Source: Smittium mucronatum
Lineage: Eukaryota; Kickxellomycota; Harpellomycetes; Harpellales; Legeriomycetaceae
Direction: 5' to 3'
DNA length: 24,279 nucleotides
NCBI GenBank assembly: GCA_001953115.1
Contig: LSSL01007441.1
Location: 1 to 24,279, forward strand
In this document: one piece after another, positions 1-10,201 of the stretch
Numbering within the stretch: the first letter of the stretch is position 1
How the letters are laid out: each line of letters begins with the position of its first letter
Notes under the pieces: model-generated
The model's database searches: none
The model's input: only the letters and a program-made list of their open reading frames with translations
Told to the model about the DNA's origin: nothing
Program-made: the position numbers and the translations under genes

Positions 1-229
1 TAACGGTGGATTTTGATATACCCAATTCTACGGAAATCTCCAGGTTTGAATTTCTGTTTTCATATTTTGTAATGAAATGAGATATCATCTCCTTAGTAAT
101 AGTTGTTATTTTATTGGAAATATTTTCTTCCAGGCTACAATCAATAAGGTTTAACGATATTTCTGATGTATTTTCACTCGAATAACCAGAGAATTCACTT
201 GATGAAAAATCTTCATGATTATTTTCCAT
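1..229 (-). CDS. N-terminal part of a helix-turn-helix protein, possibly a transposase (runs off the left edge)
   Basis: Reading leftward from ATG at 229-227, 76 codons stay open to the window edge with no stop of any kind. That is unlikely by chance at this base composition. Residues 1-45 are acidic and rich in Ser and Asn (start MENNHEDFSSSEF). Residues 46-76 are basic/amphipathic and end in LEISVELGISKSTV, a typical second and third helix of a helix-turn-helix, with the pattern (I/V)xxELGISxSTV. In Tc1/mariner-like and related transposases such a motif sits at the N-terminus and binds the terminal repeats. A host DNA-binding protein is an alternative. The catalytic region would lie outside the window. 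The start is supported because the upstream sequence (230-300) turns abruptly A+T-rich and stop-filled. Usage of A/T-ending codons matches the local composition. I see no clear promoter motif. Confidence 0.65.
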   Translation of the reverse strand, partial: MENNHEDFSSSEFSGYSSENTSEISLNLIDCSLEENISNKITTITKEMISHFITKYENRNSNLEISVELGISKSTV

Positions 230-1131
230 TTTATATAGATTAATCAATTATAAAATATTCTTGTGTAATTGAAATGATAATTTTATATAAATTAGCTAAT
301 TAACAGTTCTTGTGCCATTTATATATATTCAAAAATAAAAAGTAAAGTAAATCTTTTAAATGAAATATACACATTTTATCCACATTAATTTGTAATTATT
401 GTTTTTATTTTACAAGAAAATTACCTAAGATAATTTTTTTAAAACTACCATAAATGTGAAAATTTATAATTTTAGATATTTTTTTCTCTGAGATTTTCAT
501 TCAATAAAAACAGTTAAACAACGAATATTTTTTAAAATTCTTCAATGGGAAGTATTATTTAACTAAATTAATGAATTAAAATAATCAAATTTCCCAAAAT
601 GAATAATTTTCGTATTATTTGATAAATATAAATGAGCTCTGAGTAAATGTAAAAATCAATTGGCTATTCAGATAGCAACTTTTTGTATTCAAATTTCAGT
701 AACTATTTTATTATTGTTTTTATTTGATAAAAAAATCAGGGGGTTATAATACTGGTTAAATATATAGCTAATTTTTCACATTTGTCAAATATTCCTAATT
801 TTCCATTATCTTTTTTTGTGGTCATTAAAAATAAAAAATTACCGAATTAGAATCATTTTAAATGACACTTTAATTTTATTTTTCACTTTTTAATGTGTAT
901 ATCTTAAGAGAAAAATAAACCAAAAAAAGCAGGGAAAAATTAAACGAAATTTATAGCTGATTATTTAAAAAAGCTATATTCGGTAAAAACCACTCGAGTT
1001 CTGGGAAAAATAAGGATAGATTGGGAATATAAAAGTTTGATTTAGAAGCCATATCAAAATTAATTAACACAGAAATATGTGACATAATAGGCTTGAGAAT
1101 TGGCCAAATCTCCTATTAAACAAGCTTTATT
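230..1131. other. A+T-rich spacer with one small coding-like patch
   Basis: No gene is supported. The stretch presumably holds the promoter of the leftward gene at 1-229, but I recognise no motif. The only patch that departs from the background is about 951-1115. On the minus strand a 33-codon frame starts at ATG 1052 (MASKSNFYIPNLSLFFPELE...) and ends at TAA 951. Open codons in another frame just upstream (1075-1115) also look coding-like. This could be a decayed exon, but its length is within chance. Confidence 0.3.
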
Positions 1132-1385
1132 CTTTAAAAAATGTTCGATTTTTATGAAAATAAGGTTCTACTGGTATGAAAAAATGGCGCTATTGTTATG
1201 AAAAAAAGACTTTATTAGAATGAAAAAAAATTTCTATTGAAATGAAAAAAAAGTTCTGTTATTATGAAAAAAAGGTATAATTGGATTGGAAAAAATGTTA
1301 TTTTTCGGAAAAAGATATTCAATTGGTTTGACAAAAAAAAAATTTTTATGAAAAAAAGGTTCCATAGATTTGGAAAACCCTGTAA
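1132..1385. repeat. 22-bp degenerate tandem repeat with phased A-tracts
   Basis: A unit close to TATGAAAAAAAGGTTCTATTGG recurs about eleven times. The ATGAAA core falls at 1154, 1176, 1198, 1220, 1242 and 1264, exactly 22 bp apart. It continues in degraded form near 1286, 1306 and 1328, then again at 1348 and 1370. Each unit holds an A-tract of 6-10 bases on the plus strand. A spacing of 22 bp is close to two helical turns, so the tracts lie on one face and the segment should be intrinsically curved. The 76-codon minus-strand frame across it (rich in Phe, Ile, Leu) only reflects the repeat. Because 22 is not a multiple of 3, the array does not encode a repeating peptide. Confidence 0.85.
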
Positions 1386-4150
1386 TTTTTTATTAACTTT
1401 TTTTATTTCTTTATTAAGAGTGCTTTTTATGCATCGGTAGCCCATAAGGAACCAATTATTCTTGATTATTCACAAAATTTATCTTTTTTTCGTTGTAATA
1501 TAAGTTTTTTAACCTTTTGGATAATTATTTTTTTACTTTACCTATTAACTGCTTTTTATAATAAAGGAATTTGATAAATTCTCAATTAAAGCTTCACATA
1601 AATATCAAAGATGTATAATAAAATATAATTATTATTTAGATTATTCAAGATTACTTTAAATAACTTTATTTATGGATTGAAATTTTCATTTTAAATATAA
1701 AAAATATAATTAATTTTTTTTTTTTTCAAAGGTGGGGTGTTTTTATTTTAAAAAATAATTGTATACTAATAGATTCAATTATCATTATTTTTCATTTAAA
1801 AAAATCCCTCTAAACTACTGAAAATATTATTTATATATTTTTTGATAGCTATATGATCCTCATCTTTATTATATCTTTTTTTTAAATCTGATCCAAATGT
1901 GTTATTATTCTTTTTTGGCTATTTTGAGCCTATGTATTTTTGAATAGTATTTTAATGTGTGAAATATTTGATATTCTTTTAATTTTTAAAATAAAAACTT
2001 TAACTATTTTAGAAAAAACATTTAACAAAAAAAAAGTTATGGTATAATTTCAGAGTTAATATATTTGATCATAACTATCCGATAAATATATTAACGATTA
2101 TTCAAAAAAAATAATTAATTATACGAACAAAATAGTAAAATAAATAATAAATTATCAAAGTATAGACATATATTTTTTTATTAAAAATCAGTATGGAGTA
2201 ATTGAGAATGAATAATTGGATATTTGAATATGTGTTAAAAAAATATAAATAATTTAATTTAACTTTAACCCGACACTGAGATGTTTATAAAAACTCAATT
2301 AAATAGTTTTATTTAGCATGAGAAAGGTATTATTTTTTAGGTATATTGCTATTAATATCTAATAAATTTCATATTTTTCAAAATTAAGATAAATTATTTA
2401 CCTAGATGTAAATTAAAACGTCAAATTATTGTTTGAATTTTAATCATATAATTAACATATTTTTATTTGCAGATTTGTTTTTTGAAAACATTTTTTCAAA
2501 TATAAGAATATAATCGAAAATAATTTTATAATATTAACAAATAATATCATTTGAAATATTGGATCACAATCACACAAGTAAAAAACTCACAAAAATAATA
2601 TCACATAAATAAGAGGATCGTACGTAAAAACGTCATAAAATATAAGATATTAATAAAACAAGATCTTTGATATTTTCAAACAAAAATTGATTTTGGGGTC
2701 TGTTAAATTATTTAAGACATCATGATCTTTCCGAATTGATTGATTTATACTGAGATTTTTTCAAAAATAAATAAAATTTAGATAATAAGATCAAATAATC
2801 ACGTTTTTTAAAAATAAAAATTCAACATTTTAAAAAATAAAAATCATTTCAATAAATTAAGAGAAATTTTTGTAAAAATTTAACTAAAAATTACTGAGAA
2901 TAAAACTTATGATTTTGTAAATGAATTTTGAAAACTTTATCACAAAATAAAATTAAGCTTTTCAGTTTAATTAAAATATTAAATCTTGAAAAAAACAATA
3001 TAATCCTGAAACTTTTTGTAGCTCAATGAGTTTTTAATTTTTCTAAGCTGAAAATCAGCCAAAAAATTATTTTAACCTTATTCGCAAATTTCAACTCTAT
3101 ACAAAAAGATTTAACAATATTTTTGGAATTATAATTAAATTTAGGAGGTATATTTTAAATTTAAAAAGAAAAAAGAAAAAATATTTAAGTTTCCAGGCCG
3201 ATAATAATAACCTATTAATGTTTTTAATACATAATTAATAGAAGAAATTTTTTACATTAGTAAAAAAAAACTATGGTAATATGAGAAAAATCACCGAGAC
3301 TATGTATTATTATTTTTTAATTTTTTAAAGGCACTAAAATTTATAAATAAACTGATTTCGTTTTTTATTTTTTAATTTTTTTATGTTATCATTTTTTAAT
3401 TTTTTTCATTCTTCACAAATTTTTGAATATTATTAAAAATAAAAATTCATTTTCGTATATATATATCTTATCCGAAATTAGTGCAAAAAAAAATACAAAA
3501 TAAAAAAACTCAATACCCCCCCTCCAAGGACATTTTACTTCCTAAAAAATAATTAATATGTATTAAAATCAAAAAAATTAACTTTTGGTCTAAAGTTAAG
3601 ATCGCTTTGAAAATTTTATTATGCAAAAAAAAATTCTATCTTAATACACGTTTCAATCAGTAAATATAACTAAAAACTATTTTCAATTTTCGATAAAATT
3701 AATCAAATCAGAAATCAAATTTAGTGAGTTAGAGTTTTCATCTTGGATCCGAAAAGATCGGAATGAAATTCTGTGACCTTCTTGGATTTATATAAATAAA
3801 TTCATTATTATAATTGATAAAATACAGGTCAAATTCAAGTATCGGTTTTTCATTATTAATTTAATGCTACTTTAGCAATCGAAAATTTAACTTATAGCTG
3901 TATCCAGTATATTTAAACCAACAAAATATTTTAGATACCAAATTTTAACAATGCGTGGAATTATATGGGCTCTATTAAAGTGCTTAAAATCTTTTTGGAA
4001 TTATATTTTTGGAAAATGAAATTTAAAAATAAAATTTATATATTGACAGGAGAGTTTATATTATTATTTATCTATCACAGATAATTTTCTCTAAGGATAA
4101 TACTAAAATATTTCCAAAAATTAAATTTTGATAAAATTACCCTCAAATAT
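1386..4150. other. Long A+T-rich stretch without a supported gene
   Basis: Nothing convincing is seen over 2.7 kb. Homopolymers include T13 at 1714-1726, and there is a C7 run near 3516. Two short overlapping frames occur on the plus strand near 3880-4078. One reads MRGIIWALLKCLKSFWNYIF and the other, in a different frame, starts MGSIKVLKIF. Both are short enough to be chance. A slightly G+C-richer patch at 3738-3785 shows no persistent frame. Confidence 0.5.
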
Positions 4151-4171
4151 ACATTTCGGCTTTTATTAAAA

Positions 4172-4381
4172 TTAAAAAAAATTACAAAGAGAACTATCTG
4201 ATGCATTTTTTTTGTTTTTTTTATTTATTAAACATATAAATTCAGGTAATATACGATATGAGGTTTGATAGTATCTAAGGAGGGTGACCTGTTCCGTGCT
4301 TAGGGCTTGCGTGTTGATTAGGAGTGAATAAAATCTTTCATAGATGATTTCATTTCCATCTTTTTGATTTGATTTTTTATT
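4172..4381 (-). pseudogene. Open 69-codon coding-like frame without a start codon
   Basis: On the minus strand a frame opens after TAA at 4384-4382 and closes at TAA 4174-4172. It has no ATG near its beginning, so it is at best a fragment. Its middle (4261-4360) includes NEIIYERFYSLLINTQALST and then EQVTLLRYYQTSYRILPEF. It coincides with a local G+C peak (47% over 4261-4320) in a background near 15-20%. I do not recognise a family. The neighbouring island at 4381-4870 is on the same strand and may belong to the same dead gene. Confidence 0.3.
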
Positions 4382-4870
4382 TTATGTATACTTTAATAAG
4401 AGGATAATAAACTTCTAAGAATGGAAATTTGATGTTTATTTAATGATTTATTTATGAAAACTAACTCCCGTTTATATTTCTAAGTTAACTTTTTAATATA
4501 ATAAATAAATAGAAAAAAGATTCTTTCGTTTAAAAAATATCCTCTTTATTTTTTTTTTCGGTCCATTTTCGTCCTGTTTATAGATCCCAGGCTAGATAAT
4601 TTATACCTTGCCTAGAAATTACTGCTCCTCTAACTCTTTATTATAAATCAAGATGAATTTTCCAATGTTGAACCATCTTCGTCTAAAAATACACGTATTT
4701 TTCTTTTACTTCAGATAATCTTAAATACCAATTATTTAATATCGATTGGATAGCGAATTTCAGATGACTAGATTTTAGAAGGAAAATACCGGAATGAATG
4801 ACATGATTAAGGGTCTATTCATTCCCAGCTTTTCTACATTAATTTTTTTTAAGAGCCTCGATACCAGTAT
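4382..4870 (-). pseudogene. G+C-elevated island, coding-like on the minus strand with stops and frame changes
   Basis: Positions 4561-4860 contain 94 G/C in 300 bases (31%), clearly above background. Minus-strand reading gives coding-like pieces in more than one frame. One runs about 4800-4684 with HLKFAIQSILNNWYLRLSEV. Another near 4700-4620 includes FRRRWFNIGKFILIYNKELE. A third near 4875-4780 includes LLKKINVEKLGMNRPLIMSF. Stops of all three kinds interrupt them, so this is not an intact gene. A TxNH...(I/Q)SI...W...FRRR order is loosely like the C-terminal half of IS1595/ISXO2-like transposases. Reading in several frames inflates such impressions, so confidence is low. Confidence 0.25.
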
Positions 4871-5052
4871 GAGAACACTTTCATATAAATATTATATTCT
4901 TTAAATAAGATATTTATATTTTCCTAAAAATAAGGTTAGAAAATTGATTTTATTTACCTATGAAAATCTCTATTTATAGAATTCAGATAAATTTGAAAAA
5001 GTTACAAAATTATATTAATTAAACCAGGAGAATTTTTTTTCATATCTTTTAA

Positions 5053-5813
5053 TATTTTTTTCATGCAATTTTAGTAAAAACACTTTTAAAAGGTATAGTA
5101 TAAAAATTGGAGAAAAATTCACAAGATATAAAATATCTAATTTTTTAAAGTTTATTGATTCATACAAAAAAATTTCGATAAGTTATGAGGTATTAAATAA
5201 ATCTTTTCTAATGCAATTTGGATAAAAGTGGGTTCAATCCAAAAAAAATGTGAATATAATTTAGAAAAAGTGAAGTAAAATGAAAAATAAGTAAAAATTA
5301 ATTCGAATAAGTGAATTAAATTTGTTCTTATTGCATACAATTAAAAAAAAAGTGAAATTGAATTCGAATTAGAGCGACCAATTACGAAAAAATTGATTTA
5401 AAATTCAAAAAAAGTAATCGCGATTTGGTATGAATTTTAAATCGGTTATAATTCATAATTCCACTATTTTTATTTTGAGACAAAAAAAATATGTGTGAGC
5501 TATTTTCCAATAAATATTTCTATTTTGGGAATATGGGAAATAATTTTTTAAATCTTATAAATTTACGAAAAATGAAAAATTTCCTAACCTTTAATTCCTT
5601 TTTTTAAAAAAAACAATAATAAAGCTGATCCAAAGTAGAAATTTTGATTTGTAATTTTTTATCACGAAAATTTGTTCCTTAATTGCGTTATTTGAATCCT
5701 ATTCAGATTTCAGTGAGAAAAGGAATAAGGTTCTCATAAAATAAAAAATTCCGAAATTTAAATTTGCTATTTTATTTGAATTGATATATTCAATATAACA
5801 GTTCATTTTAAAA
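5053..5813 (+). repeat. Inverted repeat 1, left arm
   Basis: It matches the reverse complement of 7141-7899. Reading both arms base by base I find substitutions at 5083, 5169, 5200, 5328, 5352 and 5449. There is a one-base length change in the A-run at 5241-5248. No difference occurs from 5450 to about 5780. A cluster of about five substitutions follows in the innermost 35 bases. Identity is about 98.5% overall and about 99% without the inner cluster. Confidence 0.95.
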
Positions 5814-6106
5814 CTATAAATAATGATATTTATGCAAAAATATTCCTTAAATATTAAAATAATATAAATCAATTTAAAATGGAGTCGAATAATATTATCA
5901 ATGGATTAAATGTCCAAGTAAAGAGGGGAAAATGCAAAAAAAATCACGTTTCAATAGGATCGGCTGTTATAAAATCCTACAAAAACTGAAATGGATTATA
6001 TAGTCTTATTTCTGCGCATAAAATTTCAATTTCTACTCCATAAAATTGGATTAAATCTGGAAATATATACCCCAAAAATCGAAACTTTATCAGATTTAGC
6101 TTTTGA

Positions 6107-7002
6107 AAGCTAAAATATGAACACTATGAATTAATGGTCCAAAAATTAGATGAAAATAAATTTTATACGATCAAGTAATTGTCTCAGTTTATTTTTTTGG
6201 AATAAGAGTTGAAATTCTGTACTCAAAAAAATAGCAGAAATTTAATCTTCAGAACTTTTAGAGCTAGCTGTATATATTTCGAGTCAACACAGGCTAAGTC
6301 TAGATAAATAAGAAAAAAAAAGGGAATACGAAAAAAAATTCCTTGATTACCCTATCTCCAAGAAAAAATTCATTTTTATGTATGACAGTATGTAAATTTA
6401 TTCATTAAGAGAACTAGGGAAAGATCAAGAAGATGTGGAAAAACGTTTTTTAAACATAATTTAACAAAAATACCTAATTTACACATAATTGGAAAAGTTT
6501 TTTTCTATTGGGATACTAAATTTTAAAACCAAAATAAAAGGTTATTCAGAGGATGTATGAAGCTCTCGGGTGGTCGAATTGAATAATGAAACTCTATCAA
6601 ATTGGATATCTCAACAAAACATAGTAATTTCTTCATATAAATCAATATTTTACAGAAGAAACGAGAAACGACTTATCTATATGAAGTTGTTACATCGCTT
6701 TATCTTTAGAAATGATCTTGATGCTAAAAACAATATTAAATTCATGGATTTTTTTAAAGTCCGAGATAAAAAATAATTTTTGAAAAAATAAAAATAATCC
6801 ATGTTGGTGTCCCGAATCAGCAATTTGCTCGAGTTTAATAGAAAACCAAGACCATATTATCTGCTATTTAAAAATCGATTTGAGCCGTTTCACAAGAAAT
6901 ATACAAAAAGTATATAGGTCGTGTACAAAATATAATTTTGATGCGATACGGCTAAGGTGTATGGTCTTTGGCTCAAAATTGGATTTTTTTTTTCTATTTT
7001 AA
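6107..7002 (+). pseudogene. Broken coding-like frames in the core of element 1, possible IS1595/ISXO2-like transposase relic
   Basis: Four plus-strand pieces lie in order but in different frames. At 6107-6175 is KLKYEHYELMVQKLDENKFY. At 6386-6523 a 46-codon frame includes RCGKTFFKHNLTKIPNLHII and ends in a Tyr-Trp pair. At 6534-6776 a frame broken by TGA at 6558 includes GYSEDV, then VVELNNETLSNWIS. At 6784-6999 a 72-codon frame includes TKYNFDAIRLRCMVFG. G+C rises to 32% over 6781-6960. In IS1595/ISXO2-like (Merlin) transposases a Cys-ribbon followed by TFF..., then a GxS...EL....TxxxW helix-turn-helix, then KYNxGR...WVFG, occur in this order. The resemblance is real but loose, the spacing is irregular, and no catalytic triad can be assembled. 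The frame at 6570 starts at GTG, not ATG. Chance cannot be excluded. Confidence 0.35.
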
Positions 7003-7140
7003 TCTCATTTTATTTTATTTTTTAATTCTTATTTCTTCGATTAAATTTATATTTCCATTATTTGTTTTTTTAAATTCAATATAATTCTTTAAAGACTGAT
7101 TTTTTTGGAAAAAAATTTCATTCCAAAGACGTGTCGATAT

Positions 7141-7899
7141 TTTTAAAATGAAATGTGATATTGAAAATATTAGTTCAAATAAAATAGCAAATTTAAATTT
7201 CGGAATTTTTTATTTTATGAGAACCTTATTCCTTTTCTCACTGAAATCTGAATAGGATTCAAATAACGCAATTAAGGAACAAATTTTCGTGATAAAAAAT
7301 TACAAATCAAAATTTCTACTTTGGATCAGCTTTATTATTGTTTTTTTTAAAAAAAGGAATTAAAGGTTAGGAAATTTTTCATTTTTCGTAAATTTATAAG
7401 ATTTAAAAAATTATTTCCCATATTCCCAAAATAGAAATATTTATTGGAAAATAGCTCACACATATTTTTTTTGTCTCAAAATAAAAATAGTGGAATTATG
7501 AATTTTAACCGATTTAAAATTCATACCAAATCGCGATTACTTTTTTTGAATTTTAAATCAATTTTTTCGTAATTGGTCGCTCTAATTCGAATTCAATTTC
7601 AATTTTTTTTTAATTGTATGCAATACGAACAAATTTAATTCACTTATTCGAATTAATTTTTACTTATTTTTCATTTTACTTCACTTTTTCTAAATTATAT
7701 TCACATTTTTTTGGATTGAACCCACTTTTATCCAAATTGCATTAGAAAAGATGTATTTAATACCTCATAACTTATCGAAATTTCTTTGTATGAATCAATA
7801 AACTTTAAAAAATTAGATATTTTATATCTTGTGAATTTTTCTCCAATTTTTATACTATACCTTTTAAAAATGTTTTTACTAAAATTGCATGAAAAAATA
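7141..7899 (-). repeat. Inverted repeat 1, right arm
   Basis: Reverse-complement partner of 5053-5813. Homology stops sharply at about 7899, beyond which ACATTTATC bears no relation to the sequence left of 5053. At the inner side it fades through the last 50 bases to TTTTAAAATG at 7141-7150. A 60-codon minus-strand frame at 7728-7910 has its counterpart in the left arm, but all three differences between the copies there change the amino acid. It is therefore not treated as a gene. Confidence 0.95.
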
Positions 7900-10201
7900 A
7901 CATTTATCACATCTTTTTTTATAAATCAAATATTATAAAAATAAAAAGCTTCAAGATTCAAAAATCATTAAATTTTTAATGACTCTGAAAAATTCAAGGC
8001 TAGTGAAAATTTTAAAAAATTATATCGGTATAAGTCCCCAAAAACTATCGCAAAAATATTTGAAATATTTTAAATTAAATTAAAAATATGAAAACAAAAT
8101 AGGCTTCAATATAAAATTTCAGAAATTTTCGTCGATCTTTTTTGGATTTTAACTGAGTAAACTAAAAAATTATCTAATTAAATTATATATTCCGTTTATT
8201 AAATTCCGTTTTTATATTTTCAAATTATTTTTAGTGTTTTTTATAGTAATTTATCATTACTTCTACCTCAACTTAAATAAAATATTGATTAAATATACTT
8301 ATTTAAATATATTAACATTTTTTCTGATATCTGAAAGTTTAAAATCTTGGAAACTAGTTATATTGCATCAAAATATTAACCATAAAGATAAAACTCGTCA
8401 AAAAAAAAGCGCCTTTTATTTATTTAGAACATTAAAATAGATTTAATATTTTCCAATTATTCACAAAGATTCTTTTTAGATACGCAAGTTTTTTCGATAC
8501 CAAAACACTTATTAATTATTAAGTAAATATTATTTAATTTGATTAGTGTTAACAATAGCTCGAATATTTTGGTAAAATAACAATAAAATTTTAACATATT
8601 GAAGTTTTTTATAAAACAAAGTCATAAATTAATATCCCCAGCTATTTATTATGCAGGAAATGAAAAAAAATAATCATGTGATAAATTATATGTGGAATAG
8701 ATTTTTTAATGAAATTCTTGTATTTTTTTTAATTTTTTAGGGATTATTTATAATTAAATATATAGACAGGTTAATTTTCCAGGATCAAATTTACTTAATT
8801 CATATATTGGTTTCAAATTTTTTTAATCTGTATCAGAAATAATATAATATTTCATTTTAGCCAATTTTCAATTATTTAAACAAAATTGGGAAAAAAAATT
8901 ATTTAGCGCTTTCAAAGAAAGGGTTAGAAAATAAATTTCAATATCCGTTAAATGTAGACTTGTGTTATAAAATCAATATATAATACAATATGAGTCTATT
9001 TTGTGATTCTAAAAAGAGGATAAGAAATTTTGCAATAAAAAATCTGTTTAATTTCGTGCTTAGAAAAAAATAAGTCTTTGAGGGACTGAGGTAAAAACAA
9101 AGGATTTTTTTTATATACTGAATATTATATAAATGATACCTACCCATTATTAGACATGTTTAAAAACTATGCTGATATAATTTATATAATTTCAATATAG
9201 AATAGAGTAATTAATACAGTATCATAAAGGTTCTAGATTATTTACTTTTTTTTACATAGACTTAATTGGATAAATTTCATATACATTCTTTAATCAGCCA
9301 ATTATATATTCTGATATATGTAAATTTATTTCAATATAAAATCTCACATTTAAAATATATGTCATTTCTGAAAAATAATCTATGTAGCTTATAAACGCAG
9401 AATATTAATACTATTATTGCTCGTATTTGTTTATTTGGACCATGAATTAATAAATATATATTTAATTGATTTTTAAATCGGTTTTTAGTTAATCAGTTTG
9501 TGAAATTTAAATACTTTACAAAAAAACCATTTTTTATTAAGATATAAGTGTGTGTTTATGTTGTTTTTTTTTAATTGGTGTCTTTCATTAATTTTTAATT
9601 AAAATTTCAGAAATTCTTTAAATAGAGTTTTATTAATAACTTTTCTATTTAAATTCAGACCTTGAGCAATTATAATTTTTATAAGAATAACTCATTATAA
9701 GAACTTTCAGAAATTTCATCAGATTCGAATTAATGAAATACCATTTAAATTTTTTGAAATTAATTATTTTCTAATTGTTAGTTTTTTTGGTACAAATTAG
9801 TGATTTTTTATATAAAAGATATCTTTTTTTAGAAATCCCTAAGCCTGTTTTAAATCTGTTTTTGTTTTATTTTTCAGTTTATTATAAATCTGACCACTTT
9901 GTTGCACTCTCAAATGATCATATGAATTATTCAATATTTTCGCAGATGTGATGTAAATTTTTTATTTTCTTGATAATAACATCCTTTAAAATATCCCAAA
10001 AATTCATCAATATTAAATTTTAAATAATAAAAGTGATGATTTAATATTTTTGATTTTTGATTTTTTTTTAATATTTGATTTCCTTCTTTTTATATTTATT
10101 AAGAGTTAATCTTTTTTTTTTAAGCGAACTTAATCTTTTTTTTATAGTTTTACTTAATTAAATCAGAGAAAAACTGATAAAAACATGAATGAATTATTTC
10201 A
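7900..10201. other. A+T-rich spacer between the two large inverted-repeat elements
   Basis: No gene is supported over 2.3 kb. A GTG-initiated 68-codon plus-strand frame at 8234-8440 ends SWKLVILHQNINHKDKTRQ and so on. A 60-codon minus-strand frame lies at 8965-9147. Both have lengths expected by chance at this composition. Long T-runs are frequent. I see no repeat shared with the flanking elements. Confidence 0.5.

Larger units (their letters stand above)
5053..7899. mobile_element. Inverted-repeat element 1 (about 2.85 kb): 760-bp arms around a decayed core
   Basis: Two arms in inverted orientation (5053-5813 and 7141-7899) enclose a 1,327-bp unique core. The outer ends share TTTTTTCATGCAATTTTAGT and are followed on both sides by TA. 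I found no longer target-site duplication. Organisation (long terminal inverted repeats, single core with broken coding-like frames on the plus strand) fits a non-autonomous or dead DNA transposon. A segmental inverted duplication is the alternative. Confidence 0.55.

Noticed and set aside
1215..1445. 76-codon minus-strand open frame
   Set aside because: It is the translation of the 22-bp A-tract array. Its Phe/Ile/Leu runs come from T-tracts and it has no independent support.
3686..4759. A 358-codon minus-strand frame free of TGA, suggesting a ciliate-type code with TAA/TAG read as Gln
   Set aside because: TGA is rare at this composition, so a run this long is expected about once per window by chance. 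The frame uses TAA/TAG at about the random rate and is poor in Ala and Gly. Interrupted frames elsewhere contain TGA as well. The clean 76-codon gene at 1-229 uses no TAA/TAG.
5229..5240. GGGTTCAATCC, resembling a tRNA T-loop/B box (also mirrored in the right arm)
   Set aside because: No acceptor stem, anticodon arm or A box can be folded around it on either strand.
5057..5340. Open frames in the left arm of element 1 (plus about 5057-5224, minus 5152-5340)
   Set aside because: The plus-strand frame is the copy of 7728-7910. All three differences between the arms there change the residue and none is silent. The minus-strand frame is an overlapping shadow.
7728..7910. 60-codon minus-strand frame in the right arm of element 1
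   Set aside because: It lies inside the repeat arm, its length is within chance, and the arm-to-arm changes do not look selected for protein.
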